NCBI GenBank assembly: GCA_015665275.1
Contig: JADFAL010000037.1
Span: 1 to 59,205 of the forward strand
DNA from: Flavobacteriales bacterium
GTDB lineage: Bacteria; Bacteroidota; Bacteroidia; Flavobacteriales_D; Crocinitomicaceae
DNA: 59,205 nucleotides
Direction: 5' to 3'
The notes under the pieces are model-generated. The model did not search any database, had not been told where the DNA came from, and saw only the letters and a program-made list of their open reading frames with translations. The position numbers were made by a program, and so were the translations under genes. Shown one piece after another: positions 9,154-17,225 of the stretch. The first letter of the stretch is position 1, and the number at the start of each line of letters is the position of its first letter.

Positions 9154-10221
9154 GTGAGCGTATCGAGTGATCTAGTGTCTCCTAATTATAAATACCTTTA
9201 CCTAGTGAAAAAGCGCATCGTCTCCGGACTGAAATATACACTCATCTACACTGCCATTACTCTTGTACTACTGGAGGGATTGCTATGGATTATGGGGTAT
9301 CGCCCGTATGCGAATACCGATTATGAAGTAGTTTCCACACCGAACAATCCATATGTTGCAGATAACAATTTAGGCATTCAACTCAACCCAGGAACCTTCA
9401 AATTCGCCTTAAATAAAAAAGTCAAATTCATAGCTACGCATCAGGAAAACGCCCAACGATTGATTCCAGGGTCAGATCCAAATCGAAAAGATAACGTGCT
9501 CTTTCTTGGATGCTCATATACCTATGGCTACGGCGTGAATGACGACGAATCGTTTGCCGCGATTACTCAAAAGAAACATCCAGATTGGAACATCGAAAAC
9601 ACTGCGGTGGTTGGATATGGAACGGCTCAGCATCTTATCCAGTTGAGGCAAAAAGTACAGTCAAATTCGCCCAAAGGTGTTGTACTGTGTCTGTCTTCTG
9701 TGCATTTTATTCGAACCGTTTTGTCTCAGCATTATCGTTCTAATTTACGCATAGGCTACCGTCGCTCCTCTTCCGATGTAGACGACCGCATGAATGGTGC
9801 GCGTTTCCCTTATTTCGACGATTATTCTAGGCAAGAGAAACATGCCAATTGGGAGGATTTATACTCCGAAATCCCGGGTCGATATTGGTCGGCGTCCATC
9901 AACTTTGTTCAAAACATTCGCGATCGCGGAAGAGAACCCAAATGCAATTCGATAGACATCACTGCGCATTTGATTCGTGAAATGCAGTCCTTGTGTAACG
10001 CAAAGGGAATTCCCTTCGGAGTAGTGTGTCTGGATACGAATCATGAAACGGTGGCACTTCAAAAAAAACTCAAAAACGTGGCGTGGAAGAATGTTGGATT
10101 CTCGTTCAAAAGCAAGAAATATACGCACCTTCCATACGACAGTCATCCCAATGCAAAAGGGCACAAGAAGATTGCTCAATCCGTAATTCCGTTCATCGAA
10201 AAACTGCTGGGAAATGAATAA
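9154..10221 (+). CDS. Membrane-anchored SGNH/GDSL-like hydrolase
   Basis: A protein of up to 355 residues; two GTG starts are possible, 9154 or 9205 (338 residues), with no in-frame ATG before the membrane segment. A single membrane helix at about residues 25-46 (YTLIYTAITLVLLEGLLWIM) should place the rest in the periplasm. The SGNH hydrolase signature is clear: block I is FLGCSYTYGYG with the nucleophile Ser121, and block V is YDSHPNAKGHKKIA with Asp329 and His331 (numbered from 9154). Family members remove or transfer acyl groups on glycans and lipids. It is the first gene of a tightly packed series; its last 8 bp overlap the exporter gene, so an O-acyl editing role on the product of that operon is likely but inferred. 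Confidence 0.8.
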   Translation: MSVSSDLVSPNYKYLYLVKKRIVSGLKYTLIYTAITLVLLEGLLWIMGYRPYANTDYEVVSTPNNPYVADNNLGIQLNPGTFKFALNKKVKFIATHQENAQRLIPGSDPNRKDNVLFLGCSYTYGYGVNDDESFAAITQKKHPDWNIENTAVVGYGTAQHLIQLRQKVQSNSPKGVVLCLSSVHFIRTVLSQHYRSNLRIGYRRSSSDVDDRMNGARFPYFDDYSRQEKHANWEDLYSEIPGRYWSASINFVQNIRDRGREPKCNSIDITAHLIREMQSLCNAKGIPFGVVCLDTNHETVALQKKLKNVAWKNVGFSFKSKKYTHLPYDSHPNAKGHKKIAQSVIPFIEKLLGNE

Positions 10222-12382
10222 ACTTCGATGGATCTGGTATGTTGTAATCGTGCTCTGTATTGGAGTAGCTGCCTGGGTTGCCCCGGAAATCCCCTTCCAA
10301 AGTAATCCTGATGCCTATACTTTGATTCCTGAAGAAGACCGAAAGGCGTTGGAGGCCTTTGAAAACGAATTCAAAAGCAACGGATATCAGATCAACATCA
10401 TGGTGTTGAAGCATCAAAACAAATGGGAGACGTACGAAGATTTCCAATGGATGGATCGCGCAACAAGGTGGTGGCACGTAAACGACTCCTTACAAACTTT
10501 GAGTATTACAAATGTGCCTTTTCCCGTAAAAACATTTCTAGGTATTCGCACGAAGAACTTCGTTCCGTTGGAATCTAAAGAGCGTTTCAATAAATGGTAC
10601 AATCGCGCCGATTCTTTCGAGGACATTACCCGAAAATTTCTTTCTAAAAACAGGAAGTACGGGTTACTATTCGTTCCTTCTGAGAAATATTCCGACGCCA
10701 ATATTCGAGCCTTCAACAAAGAAATGAAGAAGGACAATGTGACACTACTTCCCCTAGATTATGCCGCCATCGAAACAGAATTACGGGCTGACAACCAACA
10801 CGAAACCTTAGTACTAAGTAGTATCAGTTTCGTTATAATTTTACTTCTCTTTTTAGCGTTCACAGGTTCATTACGAGGTCTTATGTTCATCGCGTCCATG
10901 ATCATGTTAAGCCTTTCCTTAACAACTTTGTTCGTATACATCAGCGATATGTGGTTCTCCATTCACATGGTTGCCATTCCGTGCATGCTTATCGTGCTTT
11001 CCTTCACGGATTTAATGCACCTCATTTACACGCATCATAAAATTCGCGCAACAGTAAACTCACGCGCAGAACTTCGAAAAAAACTAGGGAAATCATTGAA
11101 CCGCCCAATGATACTCACATCCCTCACGAATATGGTGGGATTTGTACTGTTCCTAGTTCTTTCTGATAGTCCAACACTAACCGATATTTCATTGCTTTCC
11201 ATTGTTGGAGTGGTGTTTGCTTTTTTGACTTCCCGCATCATTGCTATCCGCATGCTTACTCCAGAATTGCGACTTTTGAAAGAAGGAACGGGCTCGAAGT
11301 GGAATCATTTTCATTCAAAGTATACTGAACGCTGGCGCTCAAAGCGCTACTGGCTACTGGCTGGATCGGGAATTGTGGCAATCCTGCTGGCAATTGTTGT
11401 TTGGAACAAAAGTGTGATCAATAACGTTCCGTATGTAGCGGAAGGCGAGCATCCATCTTTTGAAGCAGTTGGTGTTATGAGTGATCATTTCTTCGGCGAC
11501 AAAACCGGAGCCATTCATTTCACCTACAACGAACCAACCGATTTGTGGAACGACAGGTCGATGCAATATCTCGAAAAGCTAGAGGCAGAAATGCACAAAC
11601 AATTTCCTGTTAAGATTGTTTCAAATCCTACAACTCTCGCGAAGCGCTATCACCGATTCCAACGGAACGGACATCCTGGCGCATTCAGCTATCCTACCGA
11701 ATACGATAGCGTATTCTTGAACAACATCAACCTGCTGGGAGGAGACAACATCGTAAGTCATGAAAACGGTGTCGCTCGTATTCGCTTCAGTTTCTCCAAT
11801 TTCGATTTGAATAAGTCGTTAGCAAGTTGGAAAAACATGGAATCCTTCCTGAAGGAAAATCCACCACCAAAAGAGTTGACCGCTTCCCTTTCTGGGGTGG
11901 CCTATTACAACGATGTCACCACCCAACGATTTTCCGAGAATATCTTAATGGGGATTTTGATCAGCATTTTATTCGGTGCGCTAATCACCTTTGTTTTTGT
12001 TCGAAACTGGACCATCTTCGTAGCCACATTACTGGCGAATTCACTTCCATTGATTGTCGCTCTACTCGTTATGATTCTCTTCGGAAGCGACTTGAATCCA
12101 ATCTCCCTCTTCTTTTTTACGGTAATCATGGGGTTGTGTGTGGATGATTCCATATATCTTCTTTTACACAGCGATTCCGGGACCAAAGGATCCTTGTATC
12201 CAATTGCAGTTACATCGGTTGTTTTAGCGGTCGGATTCGGGGCCTTTCTATTTTCGGGATATGATTGGGTACAGCCCTTTGGGTGGTCCTTTTTGATTGG
12301 AATCGTGGTCGCCTTTGTATTTGATGTGTTCTTATTGGCCTTATTCACAGATCGAAATAGTATTTTTGACGCCAATGTCTAA
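10214..12382 (+). CDS. RND-superfamily exporter, MMPL/HAE3 type
   Basis: A 722-residue inner-membrane transporter. The layout is that of the MMPL/HAE3 branch of RND proteins: one N-terminal helix, a periplasmic domain (about residues 30-195), a bundle of helices (about 200-370), a helix at about 390, a second periplasmic domain (about 405-570) and a second bundle (about 575-715). The sequence GLCVDDSIYLLLH in the second bundle and MLIVLSFTDLMHLIYTH in the first are the repeated Gly/Asp helices that carry protons in this superfamily. HAE3/MMPL proteins typically move lipids or hopanoid-like molecules rather than small drugs. Both ends overlap neighbours by 8 bp, so it belongs with the SGNH and glycosyltransferase genes and probably exports their product. 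Confidence 0.88.
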   Translation: MNKLRWIWYVVIVLCIGVAAWVAPEIPFQSNPDAYTLIPEEDRKALEAFENEFKSNGYQINIMVLKHQNKWETYEDFQWMDRATRWWHVNDSLQTLSITNVPFPVKTFLGIRTKNFVPLESKERFNKWYNRADSFEDITRKFLSKNRKYGLLFVPSEKYSDANIRAFNKEMKKDNVTLLPLDYAAIETELRADNQHETLVLSSISFVIILLLFLAFTGSLRGLMFIASMIMLSLSLTTLFVYISDMWFSIHMVAIPCMLIVLSFTDLMHLIYTHHKIRATVNSRAELRKKLGKSLNRPMILTSLTNMVGFVLFLVLSDSPTLTDISLLSIVGVVFAFLTSRIIAIRMLTPELRLLKEGTGSKWNHFHSKYTERWRSKRYWLLAGSGIVAILLAIVVWNKSVINNVPYVAEGEHPSFEAVGVMSDHFFGDKTGAIHFTYNEPTDLWNDRSMQYLEKLEAEMHKQFPVKIVSNPTTLAKRYHRFQRNGHPGAFSYPTEYDSVFLNNINLLGGDNIVSHENGVARIRFSFSNFDLNKSLASWKNMESFLKENPPPKELTASLSGVAYYNDVTTQRFSENILMGILISILFGALITFVFVRNWTIFVATLLANSLPLIVALLVMILFGSDLNPISLFFFTVIMGLCVDDSIYLLLHSDSGTKGSLYPIAVTSVVLAVGFGAFLFSGYDWVQPFGWSFLIGIVVAFVFDVFLLALFTDRNSIFDANV

Positions 12383-13826
12383 CGCAATTTTTATCATTTG
12401 GCTAGTAATCAACATCTTATTGATGTTGCACGTTCTGCACGAAGGAATTCTGGTCGTAAACGCGTTGCGAAAAAAGAAAAAGAAGAAGCCAGAAGTTAAA
12501 CGAGAGGACCTTCCCATGGTCACAATTCAATTGCCACTGTACAATGAAAAGTATGTAATTGAACGCCTTCTGGATGCCGTTAGAAATATTGATTATCCAA
12601 GGGATTTATTGGAGGTTCAAATTCTGGATGATTCCACTGATGAAACAACGGAGACCATTCAAGAATACATTGAAAGACACCAGTGCAATTTTGATTTAGT
12701 ACGTCGCGATGATCGCGCAGGGTTTAAGGCTGGGGCATTGGCATACGGATTGAAATTCGCTAAAGGGGATTTCGTTGCCATTTTCGATGCCGATTTTGTT
12801 CCATCACCGGAATTTCTAATGGAAACAATTCCGTTCTTCCAAAACAAAAAGGTGGGCGTGGTGCAAACACGTTGGCTCCACATCAACGAATCGCAATCGT
12901 TACTAACACGAGCACAAGCCTTAATGCTGAACACACATTTTAGCATTGAACAATTGGGCCGACACAACGCGGAAGGATTCATCAACTTTAACGGAACCGC
13001 CGGAGTTTGGCGAAAGGCGTGTATTGAAGATGCGGGGGGTTGGAAAGCAGATACTTTGACAGAAGATTTGGATTTGAGTTTCCGGGCGCAAGCCAAAGGT
13101 TGGCAATTTGAATACTTGTTTGATGTTGGGTCTCCCGCCGAGCTTCCATCAACCTTCGAGGCGTATCGTACGCAACAATTCCGATGGTCAAAAGGAGCTG
13201 CAGAATGTGTTCGAAAGAACTGGAAATTGCTCTGGAGTTCATCGGTAGGTTTCGGGGCCAAATTAATGGGATCGTTCCACTTACTGAATAGTTCCGTTTA
13301 CCTGCTCGTAGTTGCATTGTTACTTCTTAGCCCTTTCGTTTACTACGTAAATAGCGAAAACTTAGTCACGCTGCCCAATTACAAATACTTTCTTCCGTTC
13401 GGCCCAGTGGTGAGTGGATCGCTGTTTTTAATTTTCCTTTCTGGCTCTCTAATTGCCAATCGGAACAAACTCAATGCACTTCTTTGGTACATTCCATCTT
13501 TGTTCACCTTCTTCTCCATGACAACGGGGATTTCGCTCTACATGAGCTTTGGTGTTATTGAAGGCTACCGAGGGAAAAAATCGCCATTTGTACGAACGCC
13601 TAAGTTCGGAGATGAGAATATCGCTAAGAAAATCAAAAGTGGATACGATTACAAAAAAGAGTACAGCATCAAACTTTTAGAAATTGTTTGTTGGGGATAT
13701 GGAGCCTATTGGGTCTATCTCGGTTTCCAAACCATGAATGCGATGATTATCGCATACGCACTGATCATTCTTACCGGATTCTCGCTTTCCCTGTTCTTTA
13801 AAAACCGAACGTTCCAATGGCGCTGA
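12375..13826 (+). CDS. Processive GT2 glycosyltransferase, cellulose synthase-like
   Basis: A 483-residue membrane glycosyltransferase starting at the ATG that overlaps the exporter stop by 8 bp (ATGTCTAA). One N-terminal helix (about residues 5-30) is followed by a Lys-rich linker and a cytoplasmic GT2 domain, then several C-terminal helices. Motifs for a processive enzyme are present in order: DDSTD from Asp85, DAD at 138-140, TED with Asp231 as the likely base, and QQFRW at 267-271. These match the D, DxD, (T)ED, QxxRW set of cellulose/mannan synthase-like enzymes. The polymer is unknown; the closest architecture I recall is the CslA/glucomannan-synthase-like bacterial group. No PilZ domain or BcsB-like partner is nearby. 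Confidence 0.9.
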   Translation: MSNAIFIIWLVINILLMLHVLHEGILVVNALRKKKKKKPEVKREDLPMVTIQLPLYNEKYVIERLLDAVRNIDYPRDLLEVQILDDSTDETTETIQEYIERHQCNFDLVRRDDRAGFKAGALAYGLKFAKGDFVAIFDADFVPSPEFLMETIPFFQNKKVGVVQTRWLHINESQSLLTRAQALMLNTHFSIEQLGRHNAEGFINFNGTAGVWRKACIEDAGGWKADTLTEDLDLSFRAQAKGWQFEYLFDVGSPAELPSTFEAYRTQQFRWSKGAAECVRKNWKLLWSSSVGFGAKLMGSFHLLNSSVYLLVVALLLLSPFVYYVNSENLVTLPNYKYFLPFGPVVSGSLFLIFLSGSLIANRNKLNALLWYIPSLFTFFSMTTGISLYMSFGVIEGYRGKKSPFVRTPKFGDENIAKKIKSGYDYKKEYSIKLLEIVCWGYGAYWVYLGFQTMNAMIIAYALIILTGFSLSLFFKNRTFQWR

Positions 13827-15163
13827 TCCGAAAATATGGTTTTTGGATGTTCGCAGCGGTTTCCGCACCACTCTACTTATTATTTGCACAAGATTTACAT
13901 CGTTCAGAACACTTAGAATTGCTTCTGACCTTCGCCACGCTTGTCGCTCTTTGGTTATTAATGCATCGTTTCATACCCAAAAAATGGGGTTGGCTCTTCG
14001 GAATTGGTCTCGCTTTCCGGTTGTGCTTTTTGTTTGCAACACCGCATCTTTCCGACGATTATTTTCGCTTCATGTGGGACAGCGAACTGAACAAAGACGG
14101 ATACGAAGTATTTGGTTTTATTCCCTCACAATTTAACGAACATGTTTCCGATGAGCACGCGGAGAAATACCAGAAAATGCTCAAGGACAGTACGGCGGAG
14201 TTCCCTTCCGGGATGAATTCTAAAAACTATTATTCTATCTATCCGTCGGTCAATCAATTTGTATTTCAAACCAGCGCTTTAGGAGGCGATCCGAAAACAA
14301 CCAACCTAGACATCCTCCGATTGTGGATTCTCATTGCCGAAATTGCGACCTTCTTTCTACTTAAAGCCTTGTTAACAGCTAAAAATCAATCGGGATGGCT
14401 ATCCATCTATTGGCTGCACCCCTTGATCATTATTGAACTTTCTGGAAATCTGCACTTAGAGGCATTGGCGATAACCTTCATTGTTTTGGCCCTTTATCTG
14501 GCGCATATCAATCATTGGATAGGAGCGGCATTGGCCGTTGCCTTGGGCGTAATGACCAAATTGACGCCGCTCCTCATTTTAGGAGCATTCTTTAAGCAAT
14601 TGGATTGGAAACGTTGGATAGTTCAATGCACCGTTGCTGGAATCGCAAGCATCGGGTTGTTTGCCATTTATGTCAATCTGGAAGCCTTCGCCAATTTCAA
14701 ATCCAGTGTGGGTCTATTCTTTGCTTGGTTCAGTTTCAATGCTGGAATCTACTACAGCATAAAAGAGTTGGTACTGCTCATTTCAGGAGCAGATATTTCC
14801 GCTTGGATCAGTTTATTCTTCCCTTTCATTTCGGCGGGAATTATGATTTGGATCACCTTCTTCAAGAAAGCAGATGTGGCCACCACGGCATTGCTACTGT
14901 TCACCACCTACTTTCTATTTACACCGATTTTGCATCCTTGGTACGTCACTGTTCTCATCCCGTTGGCCATTTTATCTGGGAAAGTGTATCCGTTGGTTTG
15001 GTCTGTGCTTATTTTTGGAACGTATCTCGCATATGGAGACTCGTTCAAAGAGCCGCTTTGGTGGATTGTAATTGAATTTGGAACTGTGATCGCCTTTCTA
15101 TTTGCGGAGTTCAAGAAGACGCCGAATTGGAGTCACAAAATCGCAGACCGCATCTACCATTAG
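13817..15163 (+). CDS. Multi-spanning GT-C-like glycosyltransferase (polyprenyl-phosphate-sugar dependent, putative)
   Basis: A 448-residue integral membrane protein with about ten or more hydrophobic helices. Between the early helices it has LSDDYFRFMWDSELNKDGYE, where the DD..R pattern resembles the catalytic acidic motif in the first outer loop of GT-C mannosyltransferases such as the MptB/PimE-like group. Such enzymes add a sugar from a polyprenyl-phosphate donor on the outer face of the membrane. It overlaps the GT2 gene by 10 bp and is the last gene of the series. The class call rests on topology and this motif only. Confidence 0.68.
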   Translation: MALIRKYGFWMFAAVSAPLYLLFAQDLHRSEHLELLLTFATLVALWLLMHRFIPKKWGWLFGIGLAFRLCFLFATPHLSDDYFRFMWDSELNKDGYEVFGFIPSQFNEHVSDEHAEKYQKMLKDSTAEFPSGMNSKNYYSIYPSVNQFVFQTSALGGDPKTTNLDILRLWILIAEIATFFLLKALLTAKNQSGWLSIYWLHPLIIIELSGNLHLEALAITFIVLALYLAHINHWIGAALAVALGVMTKLTPLLILGAFFKQLDWKRWIVQCTVAGIASIGLFAIYVNLEAFANFKSSVGLFFAWFSFNAGIYYSIKELVLLISGADISAWISLFFPFISAGIMIWITFFKKADVATTALLLFTTYFLFTPILHPWYVTVLIPLAILSGKVYPLVWSVLIFGTYLAYGDSFKEPLWWIVIEFGTVIAFLFAEFKKTPNWSHKIADRIYH

Positions 15164-15261
15164 TTTGTTAAAAGTTTCTTAACGAAAAAGTTATGGCACA
15201 ACTGTTGTCATTGCAACCGTGAAAACACGAAAATCATTAGATTTAACAAAAACCAAAACTT

Positions 15262-16488
15262 ATGAAACGAATACTACTTGCCTCAGCACTTATGCTGATA
15301 GGATCGGTATCATTTGGTCAGAATATCAATGACCACAAGATTAACTTCAATTTCATCCAACTTCCCCTATTAAAAATCGATACGCAGTATGATAATTATA
15401 GTGTGAAAGTCGAGCATGCTTACCGTCAAGCGAATGAAGACAGCACGGTTATGTTTAGCGCGCGACAAGAAGTAGCCATGCAACTATTCATGCAGTCGAA
15501 TGAGCAATACCACAGAGAGCGTGATTCTCTTGAACGCATCTATCTTGCGCAGATGTCTTCATGGGAACAAAAAGTAAACGCAGGAACAACGAATCCAGAC
15601 GGAACCCAATTGGCACAACCTGTCGCACCCATGTATCCACCTGCCCCAGTAATGGACCTTATTGAAGCACCAATGTCACATTCCGAATTTCAGGAAAACA
15701 TGGCGACGGATCGCATCAACCTTTCGGGATATACAACAGGAGAAGGAGAGGTGGAGATCACCATTACCATTCATCCAATTCGCAGTTACCGCATTGTTGA
15801 ATCGAAGAAAGGAACAGGTGCTTCTACCAAGTACAATTACACAGCGCGCTACGTTATGCCTATTGGCCTTCGCGTTGCCAATCCATCTCAAGGAATCATG
15901 ATGGAAACGACGTTGTACGAAAGCGAAAGAACGTATAATCTACCTTCTCAAAAGAGCAAATACGATCATGAATTATACATGAAAGATAACAAGGAGACAT
16001 TCTTTCGCCAGATGGAAACTGCAGGACGAAATAGCGCCATTTCACAATTGAACGATCACCTAAACAACCACTTCGGATTTGTACAACGTACACGTTCAGC
16101 AGAAATATACTCGGTGAAATCATTCAAAGGATTTGATTACACAGATGTAACAAATGCATTTACGCAAATAACATTTGCGCTGCAAGCAGTTGGGTCGGAT
16201 AGAGACCGTTCAGGAGCAATGAGCCTAATCGATGCGGCCATTTCAACGACAGAAACCATTCTTGCAGAATCAAACATTGGAGATAAAAAATCTCGTATTA
16301 ACGATAAGGTTACGGCAATGCTTCAGTGTAATCTTGCAGAGTTATACATGTGGAAGGCAGACTTCAACAAGTGTGATGGTTTGGCAAATCTTGCGATGAA
16401 TAGCGGTGAGGGTAAAGCTAAACGCCACATCCGTGATGAAATGGGATTTTACAAAGATCAGCGTAACCGCTGGGACGTGCATTATTAA
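15262..16488 (+). CDS. Secreted protein of unknown function
   Basis: A 408-residue protein I do not recognise. Residues 1-19 are a signal peptide (KRILLASALMLIGSVSFGQ). No membrane segment follows. The middle has a helical, charged region (about residues 70-115, EQYHRERDSLERIYLAQMSSWEQK) and a proline-rich stretch (APMYPPAPVMD). The C-terminal third (about 290-400) looks like helical repeats (LIDAAISTTETILAESN, NLAELYMWKADFNKCDGLANLAM), reminiscent of TPR helices. It has no T9SS sorting domain, so a periplasmic location is likely. It stands alone, about 100 bp after the glycan operon. Confidence 0.8.
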   Translation: MKRILLASALMLIGSVSFGQNINDHKINFNFIQLPLLKIDTQYDNYSVKVEHAYRQANEDSTVMFSARQEVAMQLFMQSNEQYHRERDSLERIYLAQMSSWEQKVNAGTTNPDGTQLAQPVAPMYPPAPVMDLIEAPMSHSEFQENMATDRINLSGYTTGEGEVEITITIHPIRSYRIVESKKGTGASTKYNYTARYVMPIGLRVANPSQGIMMETTLYESERTYNLPSQKSKYDHELYMKDNKETFFRQMETAGRNSAISQLNDHLNNHFGFVQRTRSAEIYSVKSFKGFDYTDVTNAFTQITFALQAVGSDRDRSGAMSLIDAAISTTETILAESNIGDKKSRINDKVTAMLQCNLAELYMWKADFNKCDGLANLAMNSGEGKAKRHIRDEMGFYKDQRNRWDVHY

Positions 16489-16562
16489 TAGATCTAAAGT
16501 TGAACAAAAGAAGCGCCGCATCTCAATGATCGCGGTGCTTTTTTATGCTCTTACATTTTATC

Positions 16563-16658
16563 CTCCCCCCAGCCCCCTCCAAAGGGGGAGTAGATTTAAC
16601 TTCAAAATTGATTTTAGTTTGGAAAAAACGCTCCCCCTTTGGAGGGGGCTGGGTGGAG
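16563..16658. repeat. 28-bp G/C-rich inverted repeat, member of a dispersed palindromic family
   Basis: Arms 16563-16590 and 16631-16658 are complementary over 28 bp with one mismatch and a 40-nt loop. Each arm can itself fold because it contains CCCCCTCC...GGGGG. The arm core CTTTGGAGGGGG also occurs inside ileS at 50729-50740. Similar C/G-rich palindromes are common between genes in Bacteroidota. Confidence 0.85.
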
Positions 16659-16680
16659 ACTGAAACTCTCGAAGTCCACA

Positions 16681-16720
16681 AAACAAAAAAGCCCTGACAA
16701 TCCTAGCGGATGTCAGGGCT
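16681..16720 (-). terminator. Rho-independent terminator for the small membrane protein gene
   Basis: Perfect 10-bp stem AGCCCTGACA (16690-16699) / TGTCAGGGCT (16711-16720) with an 11-nt loop. On the minus strand it is followed by a run of T (plus-strand A run at 16685-16690). It lies 23 nt after the stop of the gene at 16743. Confidence 0.88.
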
Positions 16721-16742
16721 ACCTATAGCGCGTCGAAATTTG

Positions 16743-17045
16743 TTAAGCAATCAAAAAATACGCGATCATTAAAAAGTTGATAATCGTAGCAGTAATACCA
16801 GAAATCATGATATATTTCATTGGAGCAACAGCTATCAATAAACTAAGTGTTATCATCGTTGGAATTACGGCAGCAATCAAAGTTCCTAAGTATTGAACAC
16901 CTCCAAGTCCTACTGCAAGTCCTCCAGAACATCCAACAATCAAAATCACTGCGCAAATCAATCCAAAGCGATTAAACTCAGTATTATTTGCAAATATTAC
17001 TTCGGCTGATGCCTGTCCTTGTTTTTCTATATTTTCCATAATCAT
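16743..17045 (-). CDS. Small integral membrane protein of unknown function
   Basis: I place the start at the ATG at 17045 (or 17039), giving about 100 residues; an in-frame ATG at 17132 would add 29 residues that look non-coding. The protein has three to four hydrophobic helices: FGLICAVILIVGCSGGLAVGL, LGTLIAAVIPTMITLSLLIAVA and IMISGITATIINFLMIAYFLIA. No charged catalytic motif is visible and I do not recognise a family. It is monocistronic, with its own strong terminator just downstream and a divergent metalloprotease gene upstream. Confidence 0.7.
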   Translation of the reverse strand: MIMENIEKQGQASAEVIFANNTEFNRFGLICAVILIVGCSGGLAVGLGGVQYLGTLIAAVIPTMITLSLLIAVAPMKYIMISGITATIINFLMIAYFLIA

Positions 17046-17225
17046 TGTATTTGTAACGTACTTATACAAAGGTGGTTGAATGTGCTTCGCTGAACCATGA
17101 CCAATTATTTCTAAAAAACTGATCTTCGTCATGTTCTTTTAGGAATTAAAGGACTATTACATTTAGTTTTTCCCTTTGGTAGCGAATTCCCTATCTTTAA
17201 CGAGAATAGAATTAAACTAGCGAAA

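Noticed and set aside
9154-15163. Reading the 9-15 kb operon as a cellulose operon (bcs)
   Set aside because: BcsB, BcsC, PilZ and a cellulase are all absent, and the partner is an MMPL-type exporter instead.
16743-17132. Use of the ATG at 17132 as the start of the small membrane protein
   Set aside because: The extra 29 residues are unlike the rest and the frame from 17045 fits a membrane protein that begins shortly before its first helix.
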